DNA from: Methanospirillum sp.
Lineage (GTDB): Archaea > Halobacteriota > Methanomicrobia > Methanomicrobiales > Methanospirillaceae
Length of the DNA: 64,000 nucleotides
Reading direction: 5' to 3'
Assembly (NCBI GenBank): GCA_012728895.1
Contig: JAAYEG010000027.1
Span: 1-64,000, forward strand
The position numbers and the translations under genes are program-made. Within the stretch, counting starts at the first letter, position 1. Each line of letters starts with the position of its first letter. Below the pieces are notes generated by a model. That model did not search any database, was not told where the DNA came from, and was given only the letters and a program-made list of their open reading frames with translations. Below are positions 45,204-53,381 of this stretch, in pieces.

Positions 45204-45869
45204 ATGACCGCCCCGGTCACGGTCTCGGGAGTGGTCGCGGCGCACCGCTGCCCGCTCCGCTACTGGCACGACCTCCAGCGCCCCCCGCGCGAGTCGGCGC
45301 GGTACGCGGTGGCGAAGCAGATCGCCGCCCACCTGGGGGGCGAGCTCGACGCCGACCTGATCTGGGCCGAGGTGACGACTGTCCTCCCCGGGATCGACCC
45401 GCGGTGCCGGGAACTCCTCGGGGACTGGGTCGCCGCCTGTCGCGCGAACCGGTGGCCGCGGGTCGAACTCGGCGACCGCCCGGTCCGGTCCGGGAAGCTC
45501 GGGCTCGTCGGGCAGGTCGACGGCGTCGCGCCGGACCTGGCCTCCTGCACCGTGATCCGGGCGAGCGAGGCCCCCGCCGCCGGGATCTACGCCGCCGACC
45601 GGGTCCGCGCGGCGGCGTACGCCCTCTGCCTGGCGGAGGAACGGGGCAGGCCCCCCGACCACGTCGCCCTGATCTACGTCCCATCGGGGCTCCTCCGCCG
45701 CTACGTCCCCCAGCCGCGGGACCGCCGGGCCGTGCTCCGGGCGCTCTCCGTGGCACGGCGGGTCCAGGAGGGGCGCCTGCCTCCGAGGCCCGCCGGGGCC
45801 CCCTGCACCCGCTGTCCGCATGGCGAGGTCTGCGCCGGGGGCGCACGGTCGGGGGCCTCGCTCCTCTAG
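45204..45869 (+). CDS. Cas4-like PD-(D/E)XK protein with Fe-S ligands but degenerate active site
   Basis: A 221-residue protein. Four cysteines are placed as in Cas4/RecB-like Fe-S nucleases: Cys16 (HRCPLRYW) and Cys201, Cys204, Cys210 (CTRCPHGEVC). The catalytic Asp candidate is Asp105 (GQVDGV), but the following strand that should carry the E-x-K pair reads VIRASEAP without a Lys, and the QxxxY motif reads RAAAY. It is probably a non-cleaving DNA-binding or structural relative. No CRISPR array or cas genes are present. Its 3' end overlaps the convergent nucleotidyltransferase gene. Confidence 0.65.
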   Translation: MTAPVTVSGVVAAHRCPLRYWHDLQRPPRESARYAVAKQIAAHLGGELDADLIWAEVTTVLPGIDPRCRELLGDWVAACRANRWPRVELGDRPVRSGKLGLVGQVDGVAPDLASCTVIRASEAPAAGIYAADRVRAAAYALCLAEERGRPPDHVALIYVPSGLLRRYVPQPRDRRAVLRALSVARRVQEGRLPPRPAGAPCTRCPHGEVCAGGARSGASLL

Positions 45870-46807
45870 GCCGACTCAAGGAGCGTCCTGGATCGGATGT
45901 ACTCGCCGACCGGCTCGCGGCTCGTCCCGACCACGAGCCAGCGCTCGTCACCGTGCGCCTCGAGCACCCCCGCAGCCTCGATCACCTCGCCCGCGAGCGC
46001 CTGGCCCGCGTAGGTGTGGGTGAACGCAAGGACGCGGGAGACACGGGGGTGCTCGACCCGGTAGACGGCGGGGACGTCGTAGGCGAGCGAGGCGTCCGTG
46101 ACCCGGGCCTCGATCACCGCCCGCCCGAGCGCGGGCCCCTTCGGCACCGGCAGGCCGTCTATCGCGGCGTAGTCGCGGGCGAAGAGGAGGTCGAAGTAGG
46201 TCCCGTCGATCTCTCCCCGGTTCCACTTCCTGGCCTCGTGAAGCCGGAACTCTTCGTAGGTGAGCGCGGGGCGCCGCTTCGCGTAGACCCGGCGCCAGAG
46301 GTCCTCGGAGAGGTCGTCCACGAGCCCCTCCCGGATCGCCGCCGGGAGGCGGGCCTGGGCCCGGAACCAGGCCCTCCCGTAGACGACCAGGTCGATGTCC
46401 GAGGCCGGCCCCTCGAGCCCGGCGAGGAGCGAGCCCGTGCACCCGGCCGTGCCGGGGGAGAGCGCGAGCGCGGCCGCGAGCCGGCGGACCCGGCCGTCCC
46501 GGGCGAGGAGCGCGGGGAAGGCGGCCTCGGGCTTGTGGACCGCGGCGATCTCGCCGAGCGGGACCCGGTGGAGCAGGTCCCGGTAGCGCGGCTTCTCGTC
46601 CTCGATCCGCCGGTAGGCCTCCTCGAAGTCGAGCTTCCGGTAGCGGGTCCCGGTCCCGCGCCGCACCCGGTCGCCCTCGGGGTCGGGGACGTACCTGAGC
46701 ACGCACCCCGCCCGCTCGGCGTTGTCGTAGGCCGCGACCGCGAATAGCCAGCCGTCCCGGTCTTCGACGAAGTCGCGCAGGCGGAGCGGGGGGGCGGGAG
46801 CGGTCAC
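45866..46807 (-). CDS. Nucleotidyltransferase-fold protein
   Basis: A 313-residue protein. The middle contains a minimal nucleotidyltransferase motif, GSLLAGLEGPASDIDLVVYG (GS followed by D-x-D), with flanking helical sequence and a C-terminal beta-rich domain (about 215-313). The family occurs in archaea as DNA polymerase beta-like proteins of unknown substrate. GTG 46807 overlaps the stop of yrdC (GTGA), so it is expressed with the tRNA-modification gene upstream. Confidence 0.7.
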   Translation of the reverse strand: MTAPAPPLRLRDFVEDRDGWLFAVAAYDNAERAGCVLRYVPDPEGDRVRRGTGTRYRKLDFEEAYRRIEDEKPRYRDLLHRVPLGEIAAVHKPEAAFPALLARDGRVRRLAAALALSPGTAGCTGSLLAGLEGPASDIDLVVYGRAWFRAQARLPAAIREGLVDDLSEDLWRRVYAKRRPALTYEEFRLHEARKWNRGEIDGTYFDLLFARDYAAIDGLPVPKGPALGRAVIEARVTDASLAYDVPAVYRVEHPRVSRVLAFTHTYAGQALAGEVIEAAGVLEAHGDERWLVVGTSREPVGEYIRSRTLLESA

Positions 46808-47385
46808 GCCCCGCCGCCCCGGAGGAAGGCGATCGCGTCCTCCACCCCCGGCCCGGGCCGCGTGATCGTCCGGTTCACCAGGTCGACCACGGTCGAGGGG
46901 GTGCCGGGGAGCCGGCCCGAGTCGATCGTGAAGTCGCGGTAGCAGTGGACGTCAGCGACCGTCGCCGGGTCGGGGGCACCGTGGGTGTTGGCCGAGGTGG
47001 CCGTGATCGGCGCGTCGAACCGGGTCAGCAGTTCCACTGCGATCGGGTGGGTCGGGATCCGGACCCCGACGAGCCCGGTCCCGCAATGGAGCTGGGCCGG
47101 GAGGACCGGCCGGGCCCGGACGAGCACCGTGAACGGCCCGGGCAGGAACCGGTCGACGAACTCCCCGGCGAGCGGGTCGAGGCGCGCGACCGTGGCGAGC
47201 ATCTCGGGGTCGGCCACCGCGATCGAGACTGGCTGCGAGAGCGGGCGCCGTTTCGAGTCGTAGACCGAGCGGATCGCCTCGTCCGAGAGCGCGTCCGCGC
47301 CGAGGCCGTAGACGGTCTCGGTCGGGTAGACCACGAGCCCGTCGCGGGCGAGGACGCTCAGGGCCCGTTCTATCTGGTCCGTCAG
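46804..47385 (-). CDS. Sua5/YrdC-type L-threonylcarbamoyladenylate synthase
   Basis: About 193 residues. It makes threonylcarbamoyl-AMP from Thr, bicarbonate and ATP for the universal t6A37 tRNA modification. Motifs: VVYPTETVYGLGADAL, YDSKRRPLSQPVSI (substrate-binding KR), LPGPFTVLV, VGVRIPTHPIA and ITATSAN. No ATG, GTG or TTG lies where family members start. The frame continues upstream as TDQIERALSVLARDGL to a CTG at 47385 that overlaps the preceding stop (CTGA), so a CTG start is proposed; the first conventional start is GTG 47334. Confidence 0.88.
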   Translation of the reverse strand: MTDQIERALSVLARDGLVVYPTETVYGLGADALSDEAIRSVYDSKRRPLSQPVSIAVADPEMLATVARLDPLAGEFVDRFLPGPFTVLVRARPVLPAQLHCGTGLVGVRIPTHPIAVELLTRFDAPITATSANTHGAPDPATVADVHCYRDFTIDSGRLPGTPSTVVDLVNRTITRPGPGVEDAIAFLRGGGA

Positions 47386-48062
47386 AACCGCCTCCCCCGG
47401 ACCCGCCCGATTGTGAACCGGGCGTGCGACGAGACGTGCATCACGGCGAAGACCCCGGCCTGGATCGGGTCGGTCACGACCAGGTCGGCGTGGTCGGGAA
47501 CGCTTCCGGCCATGTTCAGCGCGATCACGGGGATCCCGGCGTCCCGGACCCGGTCGACCGCCGCCGAGACCTCGCCTCCCATCAGCGCGCCCGCGAGCAC
47601 CAGGATCGAGGCCCGCGGCAGGCGGGCGACCGCGTCGACCGCGGTCGCCAGGCTCTCCTCGCCGACGAGCGGGATGGTGTCGACCGAGATCCGCTCGCCC
47701 CGGATGTTGTGCCGGTCGGCCTCGTTCACGGCCCCCAACGCGACCTGGGCGACCTGCGCCCCCCCGCCGATGATGATGACGCGCGAGCCGTAGATGAGCG
47801 AGAACGGGTCGCAGGCCGTCGCCGAGCAGACGAACGGGACCCGCCCGAGGTCGGCGATCAGCCCGCCGGGGTCCGCGGCGTCCTCGTACTCGAAGTAGAG
47901 CTCTCCCATCCCCGAGAGCGGGCCGTCCTCGAAGGATTCCTGGTGGCTCATCAGGATGTTCGCACCGTGGTCGGCCACGACCGCCGCGATATCGCGGAGC
48001 ACCCCCTTCCGGTTCTCCGCGATCAGCCGGATGGCGTGGAGGGGCGCATCTCCGTCGGTCAT
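47382..48062 (-). CDS. ACT-domain protein with C-terminal DUF5612-like domain
   Basis: A 226-residue protein. The N-terminal ACT fold (residues 8-75: IRLIAENRKGVLRDIAAVVADHGANI) would bind an amino acid. The C-terminal part (90-226), with VIIIGGGAQVAQVALGAVNEADRHN and ILVLAGALMGGEV, matches an archaeal DUF5612-type domain with a Rossmann-like beginning. Probably a regulator of amino-acid or cofactor metabolism. It heads the operon that continues with yrdC and the nucleotidyltransferase. Confidence 0.75.
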   Translation of the reverse strand: MTDGDAPLHAIRLIAENRKGVLRDIAAVVADHGANILMSHQESFEDGPLSGMGELYFEYEDAADPGGLIADLGRVPFVCSATACDPFSLIYGSRVIIIGGGAQVAQVALGAVNEADRHNIRGERISVDTIPLVGEESLATAVDAVARLPRASILVLAGALMGGEVSAAVDRVRDAGIPVIALNMAGSVPDHADLVVTDPIQAGVFAVMHVSSHARFTIGRVRGRRF

Positions 48063-48091
48063 TTCAGGATCTGGTAAACGTGGATAGGCAT

Positions 48092-48310
48092 TCAGGCTTG
48101 TGGTGAAAAGAGGGACGAGTTCAGGCCGGCGCCGGCGCGCTGTCGTAGATCAGGGCGACGTAGCGCGCCACGGTAGACCAGGAGGGTGTAGCCGAGGATG
48201 ACGGGGAAGATGATCGACCCCACGATCAGGATCAGCCAGCGCATCCACCTGTCGACGAGGGCTTCCCTCGTGTACTCGAGGGCATCACCCAGAAGTGTTC
48301 CGATGTCCAT
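48092..48310 (-). pseudogene. DUF4013 membrane-protein gene with large internal deletion
   Basis: The N-terminus (MDIGTLLGDALEYTREALVDRW then a hydrophobic helix ending GYTLLVYRG) is paralogous to the neighbouring gene at 48349-49037. In the next frame the DNA reads ARYVALIYDSAPAPA and a stop, matching the C-terminal ARYVALPRDSAPA of the neighbour. About 170 codons between are missing. The promoter is retained (48345-48352). Confidence 0.7.
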
Positions 48311-48344
48311 GTGAGACAAGCCTCACCAGCTACGCGACTGCAAA

Positions 48345-48352
48345 GTATTTAT
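48345..48352 (-). promoter_or_regulatory. TATA box of the first DUF4013 gene
   Basis: ATAAATAC on the - strand, followed by TTTGCAGTC, lies 38 bases before ATG 48310. The same order (ATAAATCC, CCTGCAGTC) and the same 38-base distance occur upstream of the paralogue at 49037. Confidence 0.6.
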
Positions 48353-49037
48353 ATGATGATGCGGGGCGCGGAGAGAGGGGGATCAGGCCGCGCCGGCGCG
48401 CTGTCGCGGGGCAGCGCGACGTACCGGGCCGAGAAGATCGCGAAGGCGGGCGCCATCACCGGGAGCAGGATCCAGCCGAGGATCGGGATGATCCCGAGAA
48501 CCACCGCGACCACAGTGAGGACGACGGTCAGCACCACGAGCGCGATCACGAAGGCCCCCCAGCCGATCCGGCCAATCTGCTCGCGGATCGCTGAGAGGTG
48601 GAAGGCCTCCCCCATCGAGCCCGTCCCCGCGAGCCGAACGGCGCCGACCAGCTCGAAGAGCGAGACCAGGACGGCGAGCACCAGGACGAGCAGCGAGCCG
48701 GGCGCCACGGTGACGATGCTGCCCGCCGATGCCGGGTCCTGGCCCGACCCTAGCAGGATCGAGGCGCCGAAGACCGTGACGGAGACGATGATGATCGGGA
48801 TCGAGTAGACCAGGTTGACGATGAAGAGCCGGATCCCGTCGATGAAGAGCCGGCCGTAGTTTTGAGTTCGGGCGCAACCCGGGTACCGCGGAGGATCTCC
48901 ACCACGTACCCCCAGACGATGAAGTTCACGATCGGCACGATGCTCAAGATGATGAGCAGAATCCACCTGCCCCACCGGTCCATCAACCCCACTCTCGTGT
49001 ACTCGAAGGAGTCCCCGAGCATCGCGCCGTAGTCCAT
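48349..49037 (-). pseudogene. DUF4013 membrane-protein gene frameshifted at an A4 tract
   Basis: The N-terminus (ATG 49037: MDYGAMLGDSFEYTRVGLMDRW) runs to RGTRVAPELK, then the family sequence resumes one frame off as NYGRLFIDGIRLFIVNLVY and continues through several membrane helices to ARYVALPRDSAPA. The break is at the A4 run (- strand; 48860-48863); one more A would restore a single frame of about 230 residues. DUF4013 proteins are membrane proteins of unknown function in methanogens. Confidence 0.75.
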
Positions 49038-49167
49038 TGCGGGAGTCACCTATCACATCTTGACTGCAGGGGATTTATCTGATGGCGGTGGCCGCGGGGC
49101 GACGGGGATCGCGGCCCCCCGGGAGCCGCGCCCCGGCTTTATCCTCCCGGGAACCCAACCCCTGGGT

Positions 49168-50079
49168 ATGAACGGGGACGGCGACCTCGAGGCGCGGGCA
49201 GACGGGCTCCGGGGCAGGCTGGCCGATCGCGGCGTATCGAGCTCGGAGCCCCGTCCCATCCAGCACGGCCTCCAGTTCCGGGCCGGGGACGCCGGAGTGG
49301 TCCGGCTCTACGCCCGCAGGGACGGCTCGGTCACGGTCGATGCATCCCAGGTCCGCGACCCCGCCCTCCGCCTCTGGATCCAGGGGTGCGCGGCCGACGC
49401 CGCGGGCGAGTCGGCCGAACCCGTGCTCCGGCTCTGGCCGCAGATCGGGGCCGACGAGTCGGGGAAGGGCGACTACTTCGGCCCCCTCGTGGTCGCCGCG
49501 GTCCGGCTCGAGGAGTTCGAGGCCGCCGGGCTCGCCGCCCGGGGGGTCCGCGACTCGAAGACGGTCCCCGACGACGAGGCGGCCCGGCTGGGGTCGATGA
49601 TAGAGGAGGAGTGCCCGACAGCCGTCGAGGTGCTGGACCCGGCGTTATACAACGAGCGGTATGCGGCGCTCGCGTCCAGGGGGAGGAACCTGAACGACCT
49701 GCTCGCCGAACTGCACGGGGCGGCGATCGGCCGCCTGGCGGGGGACGGCCCGGTGGGGGTCGTGATCGTGGACCAGTTCTCGGCCGCGGCCCGGATCGAC
49801 GTGCTCCTCACCGCCGGGTGCCCCGGGGTCCCGGTCGTGACCGAGTGCGGGGCGGAGGGGAGGGTCGCGGTGGCCGCCGCGTCGTGCGTCGCCCGCGCCC
49901 GGTTTCTCGCGGGGCTCGCCGGGCTCTCGGACGCCGTCGGCGTCCGGCTCCCGAAGGGGGGGTCGTCACCGGCCATCGTCCGCGCCGCCCGGGCGGTCAT
50001 CGAACGTCACGGGGAGGAGTCGCTCGGGCGCGTGGCCAAGGTCCACTTCCGGACCACCGGCCTGGTGAGGAAGGGCTGA
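49168..50079 (+). CDS. rnhC: Ribonuclease HIII
   Basis: A 303-residue protein. The N-terminal 85 residues resemble the TBP-like substrate-binding domain of RNase HIII (LQFRAGDAGVVRLYARRDG). The catalytic domain begins GADESGKGDYFGPLVVAA, with further acidic residues in VIVDQF and the ASCVARARF helix. It cleaves RNA in RNA-DNA hybrids. RNase HIII is mainly bacterial and uncommon in archaea, which normally use RNase HII. ATG 49168 is chosen because a TATA-like ggctttatcc (49134-49143) lies about 28 bases upstream and homology starts soon after. Confidence 0.88.
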   Translation: MNGDGDLEARADGLRGRLADRGVSSSEPRPIQHGLQFRAGDAGVVRLYARRDGSVTVDASQVRDPALRLWIQGCAADAAGESAEPVLRLWPQIGADESGKGDYFGPLVVAAVRLEEFEAAGLAARGVRDSKTVPDDEAARLGSMIEEECPTAVEVLDPALYNERYAALASRGRNLNDLLAELHGAAIGRLAGDGPVGVVIVDQFSAAARIDVLLTAGCPGVPVVTECGAEGRVAVAAASCVARARFLAGLAGLSDAVGVRLPKGGSSPAIVRAARAVIERHGEESLGRVAKVHFRTTGLVRKG

Positions 50080-50119
50080 TATACCGGTTCCGCAGAAGAG
50101 TGATCTCGGGGGAGTGGTG

Positions 50120-50422
50120 ATGGACCGGTTCGAAGAGTTCGTATCCGGCAGCCGGGTGCACGGGCCCGGGGGCTTCGCGGACGAGATCGAGAGGCTCGCG
50201 CCGGAGTGCGGGTGCCCCGAGTGCCCGACCTACAACGACTGCAGCGAGGGTGCCGGCGAGCGGCTCTACTGCCTGATTGGCCGTTCGTTCGGCTGCATGA
50301 CAGAGAACCTGGGGTGCGCCTGCTCCCGGTGCCGACTCCACCGCGAGCTCGGGCTCCGGCACGACGAGTACTGCCTCAGGGGGCCCGAGGCGGCCCAGCG
50401 GTTCGAGCGCACCCTGCCATGA
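50120..50422 (+). CDS. DUF2769-like cysteine-rich protein
   Basis: A 100-residue protein with nine Cys arranged as CGCPECPTYNDC, YCLIG, CMTENLGCACSRCRLH and a late YCLRG, the pattern of DUF2769 proteins of methanogens. It probably binds zinc or an Fe-S cluster. A ggggagtgg site precedes ATG 50120. The stop overlaps the next gene's start. Confidence 0.7.
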   Translation: MDRFEEFVSGSRVHGPGGFADEIERLAPECGCPECPTYNDCSEGAGERLYCLIGRSFGCMTENLGCACSRCRLHRELGLRHDEYCLRGPEAAQRFERTLP

Positions 50423-50877
50423 GCGGGGACGACCCCCGGGTGCCCCGGCTCGACCGGCAGGAGCAGTGGCACGGGGCGCTCTCCAACCTCGCCGGGCTGG
50501 CAGTCTACCTCGTCGTGCTGGGCGTGATCAACCTGGTCGCCCGCTCGTACCCGGGCTCGACCTGGCACGGCCTCGTCTCGTTTCTGAACGCGACCGTCCT
50601 GGTCGTCGTCCTGCTCTCCCTGCTCACCCTGCTCGCCGACCTCGCCGCCACCCTCGCGTTCCCGGCGAACCTGGTCGTGCCTCCGCTCCGGGCATTCGGG
50701 TGCGCCGCTACCGTGTGGTACGTGGTCCAGGTCCTGCTCGAGGTCGACCGGCTCTTCGGCCTGGACGTCTTCCTCCCCCTGGCGCCGCTCGCCCCCCTGC
50801 TCTACGCCGGGCTCTTCGTCCTCGTGCTGGTCGGCGACTCGGTCCGGATCGTCACGGGGGAAAGGCGATCGGGCTGA
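50419..50877 (+). CDS. Four-helix integral membrane protein
   Basis: A 152-residue protein with membrane helices at about 20-42, 52-82, 90-108 and 118-142, and basic ends (RRSG). No family recognised. ATG 50419 overlaps the stop of the cysteine-rich gene (ATGA), so the two are probably made together. The 3' end overlaps the convergent PPC-domain gene by 26 bases. Confidence 0.6.
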   Translation: MSGDDPRVPRLDRQEQWHGALSNLAGLAVYLVVLGVINLVARSYPGSTWHGLVSFLNATVLVVVLLSLLTLLADLAATLAFPANLVVPPLRAFGCAATVWYVVQVLLEVDRLFGLDVFLPLAPLAPLLYAGLFVLVLVGDSVRIVTGERRSG

Positions 50878-51289
50878 GCCCGGTCGATGGGTCGCGCCGC
50901 CGGACCGCCGCCAGGGAGAGTTCGAGGATCACCACCTCGGCCACGGCGTAGACCTGCGCCTCGTCGCGCAGGCACCCGACCGCGGCGACACCCCTCCGCC
51001 CGGTCGCGGCGTGGAGGTGGAGCGCCGGCCGGCCGTCCTCCCGGACGAGGGTCCCGACCCCCAGCACCTCGCGCCCGTCGAGGAAGGCCGTCGCGATCGG
51101 GACCGGCGGCAGGTCGAGCGCCGCGGGGCCCTCCACGAGCCGGCCCCTCGCGAGGGCCCCGAGCAGGAGCACGAGCCCGGTCTCGATTCCCTCCTCCCCG
51201 GCAACCCCCGTCACGACGGCGAGGAGGTCCTCGCCGTGGTCGACCCGGACCAGGAAGACCCGGCCGATCGCGCCCTCCCGGTACTCCAT
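50852..51289 (-). CDS. PPC-domain (DUF296) protein
   Basis: A 145-residue protein with the PCC/PPC fold: VFLVRVDHGEDLLAVVTGVAGEEGIETGLVLLLGA and the metal-binding LHLHAATG strand. In plants the domain accompanies AT-hook proteins; in prokaryotes it stands alone and forms trimers of unknown function. Its start touches the stop of the CorC-like gene, so they form an operon. Confidence 0.8.
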   Translation of the reverse strand: MEYREGAIGRVFLVRVDHGEDLLAVVTGVAGEEGIETGLVLLLGALARGRLVEGPAALDLPPVPIATAFLDGREVLGVGTLVREDGRPALHLHAATGRRGVAAVGCLRDEAQVYAVAEVVILELSLAAVRRRDPSTGLSPIAFPP

Positions 51290-52536
51290 CAGTCCCCCTC
51301 CTCCCCCGCGCCCGGGGGCGTGTAGAGCACCTTGTCGACCCGGTTGCCGTCCATGTCCAGCACCTCGAAGGTGTTCCCGTCCAGGTCGAACCGGTCCCCG
51401 GCCACGGGCGAGCGCTCGAGGTGCATCATCACGAAGCCGCCGAGGGTCTGGTAGTAGCCCCGCTCCTCGCCGGGAAACGTGGGCAGGTTGAACCGCTCGC
51501 GGAACTCGGCGACCGGCAGGAGCCCGTCGACGAGCCAGGAGCCGTCATCCCGCCTCACGGCGTCCGGCTCGTCCCCCGGGGTCCCGGGGAGGGTCCCGAC
51601 GATCGACTCGAGCAGGTCGTGGAGGGTCAGCAGCCCCTCGACCGAGCCGTACTCGTCGGTCACCAGCGCGACGTGGGTGGCGGCCCCGCGGAACTGGGCC
51701 ATCACCTTGAGGGCCGGGAGGGACTCGGGGAGGTAGAGCGGCTCGAAGATCGCGGACTCGACGTCCGGGAGGCTGCCCGGCCGCGCACTGGCCCAGAGCG
51801 ACTGGACCGAGACCATGCCGACGACGTGGTCCAGGTCGTCGCGGTAGACCGGGAAGTAGGAGTGGCCGGACTCGCGCATCCGCGCGATGTTCTCCTCCAT
51901 CTGGTCCGAGAGGTCGACCCCGACAATCTCGTGGCGCGGGGTCATGAGCGACGCGACCCGCCGGTCCGAGAGCCGGAAGACCCGGTCCACGAGCTCCTGC
52001 TCCTCCTCGTCGAAGACCCCCGCGCTCGTCCCCTCCTGAAGCAGGATCCGGACCTCCTCCTCGGTAACGGACGGCCCGGGCACCTCCCGGGCCCCCAGCA
52101 GCCGGAGCACCAGGTCGGTGGACGCCGAGAGCAGGGCGACGACGGGGGCCGAGACGAGGGAGAGGGTCTGCATCGGGCGGGCGACGCGTAGCGCGACCGC
52201 CTCGGGGTTCGCGAGCGCGAGCCGCTTCGGGACGATCTCGCCGATGACGAGCGTCAGGTAGGTGATCAGCAGCACGACGGCGGCGAGGGCGATGCTCTGG
52301 GCGTACGGGGCGAGCGCCGGGACGCGGGCGACGATATCGGCGAGGCCGGAGGCGAAGACGGTCCCCCCGTACGCCCCCGAGAGGACGCCGATCACGGTGA
52401 TCCCGATCTGGACGGTGGAGAGGAACCGGTTCGGCTCGTCGGCCAGCTCGATCGCGGTCCCGGCGCGCGCGTCCCCGGCCTCGGCATGGACCTGGAGCCG
52501 GTGGCGCCGCGCCGAGACGATCGCGAGCTCGGACAT
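51289..52536 (-). CDS. Hemolysin/CorC-type transporter-associated protein (DUF21-CBS-CorC)
   Basis: At least 415 residues: DUF21 membrane domain (to about 170) with NRFLSTVQIGITVIG and IGEIVPKRLAL, a CBS pair (about 185-315, with MTPRHEIVGVD and FPVYRDDLDHVVGMV) and a C-terminal CorC_HlyC domain (330-410). Likely a divalent-cation efflux or regulator protein. The first helix appears cut: family sequence LFEAVVIAVLIIANGLFS continues in frame before 52536 without a start. An ATG at 52622 would join it if the C6 run at 52608-52613 (G6 on the coding strand) had one more base. Confidence 0.88.
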   Translation of the reverse strand: MSELAIVSARRHRLQVHAEAGDARAGTAIELADEPNRFLSTVQIGITVIGVLSGAYGGTVFASGLADIVARVPALAPYAQSIALAAVVLLITYLTLVIGEIVPKRLALANPEAVALRVARPMQTLSLVSAPVVALLSASTDLVLRLLGAREVPGPSVTEEEVRILLQEGTSAGVFDEEEQELVDRVFRLSDRRVASLMTPRHEIVGVDLSDQMEENIARMRESGHSYFPVYRDDLDHVVGMVSVQSLWASARPGSLPDVESAIFEPLYLPESLPALKVMAQFRGAATHVALVTDEYGSVEGLLTLHDLLESIVGTLPGTPGDEPDAVRRDDGSWLVDGLLPVAEFRERFNLPTFPGEERGYYQTLGGFVMMHLERSPVAGDRFDLDGNTFEVLDMDGNRVDKVLYTPPGAGEEGD

Positions 52537-52622
52537 CGAGAAGAGACCGTTGGCGATGATCAGGACGGCGATGACGACGGCCTCGAAGAGCCCGGCCGTC
52601 GCTACCGCCCCCCGGTCCGCAT
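52537..52622 (-). other. Probable true 5' end of the CorC-like gene
   Basis: MRTGG from ATG 52622 shifts at the G6 tract (52608-52613) into AVATAGLFEAVVIAVLIIANGLFSM. A TATA-like ccttaatacc on the - strand (about 52655-52664) fits a transcript starting near 52630. Confidence 0.6.
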
Positions 52623-52851
52623 CCTCACAATGGGAGTCAGGTGGACGTGACCGGTATTAAGGTTTCCAGAATTCGGCGCCCGTCCAGGGGCGTTCCCCGG
52701 CCGCACCGGGCTGTCCGGGGCACACGGCGCGCCCTGCGCGCCCCGCGGGAGCGGGGAGGAGGGTGGGTCCCGGGTCGGGCCCCGGGGGTCCGCGGGGCAG
52801 GCCCTTCCGGATTCAAACCCTTTATCCCGTCCCCACGCTCACGCAGAGGTA

Positions 52852-53079
52852 ATGACCGACGACTACGTCAGGGTGACCTGCCACGCCTGCGAGGGCGCGG
52901 GCTGCACCTACTGCGATCGCCGGGGCTGGGTCGAGGTCCGCCCGCCCGCGGTCATCTGCCGGCACTGCGAGGGTGACTGCTGTATCTACTGCGGCTACAC
53001 GGGCTGGTCGGAGCTCCGGCCGAAGTACGACCAGGATGGCGGAGTCGACCGGTGCGGCCCGTCCGGGTGCTGCGACTAG
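52852..53079 (+). CDS. Small DnaJ-zinc-finger-like cysteine-rich protein
   Basis: A 75-residue protein with 13 Cys. Four CxxC-type motifs (CHAC, CTYC, CRHC, CIYC), most followed by glycine-rich CEGxGC-like spacing, recall a stand-alone DnaJ central zinc domain, plus a Cys-rich tail (CGPSGCC). Such proteins may be zinc-dependent redox or protein-binding factors. A TATA-like ccctttatcc (about 52819-52828) lies about 28 bases before ATG 52852. Confidence 0.65.
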   Translation: MTDDYVRVTCHACEGAGCTYCDRRGWVEVRPPAVICRHCEGDCCIYCGYTGWSELRPKYDQDGGVDRCGPSGCCD

Positions 53080-53143
53080 CTCCCCCCTCCTCGAACGCCC
53101 CGGCGGGATCGTGTTGATACGGGTGACAGTCGAGATCAGATCC

Positions 53144-53329
53144 ATGCCCGTCGTCACCATCGAGATGGCCGCCGGTCGCACGCTCGACCAGAAGCGGCGC
53201 GTCGTCGAGGAGTTCACGAACACCCTCGTCTCGGTCCTGGGAGTCGATCCCGCCGAGATCACCGTTCTCGTCCACGAGATCGGCCGGGACAGCATCGCGA
53301 AGGCCGGGGTGCTCCTCTCCGAGCGGTGA
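53144..53329 (+). CDS. 4-oxalocrotonate tautomerase-like protein
   Basis: A 61-residue protein starting MPVVTIEMAAGRTLDQKRR, so Pro1 becomes the catalytic base after Met removal. The rest matches the tautomerase fold (VVEEFTNTLVSVLGVDPAEITVLVHEI). Its physiological substrate is unknown; in methanogens no aromatic degradation is expected. ATG 53144 is certain since Pro must follow. Confidence 0.85.
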   Translation: MPVVTIEMAAGRTLDQKRRVVEEFTNTLVSVLGVDPAEITVLVHEIGRDSIAKAGVLLSER

Positions 53330-53381
53330 GGCCCGGCCCCACGCCGAAAGACCTGTCTGTTCCTGGGGCGATCTCGTTCCC

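Noticed and set aside
45204-45869. Interpretation as part of a CRISPR-Cas adaptation module
   Set aside because: No cas1, cas2 or repeat array anywhere in the window, and the nuclease residues are degenerate.
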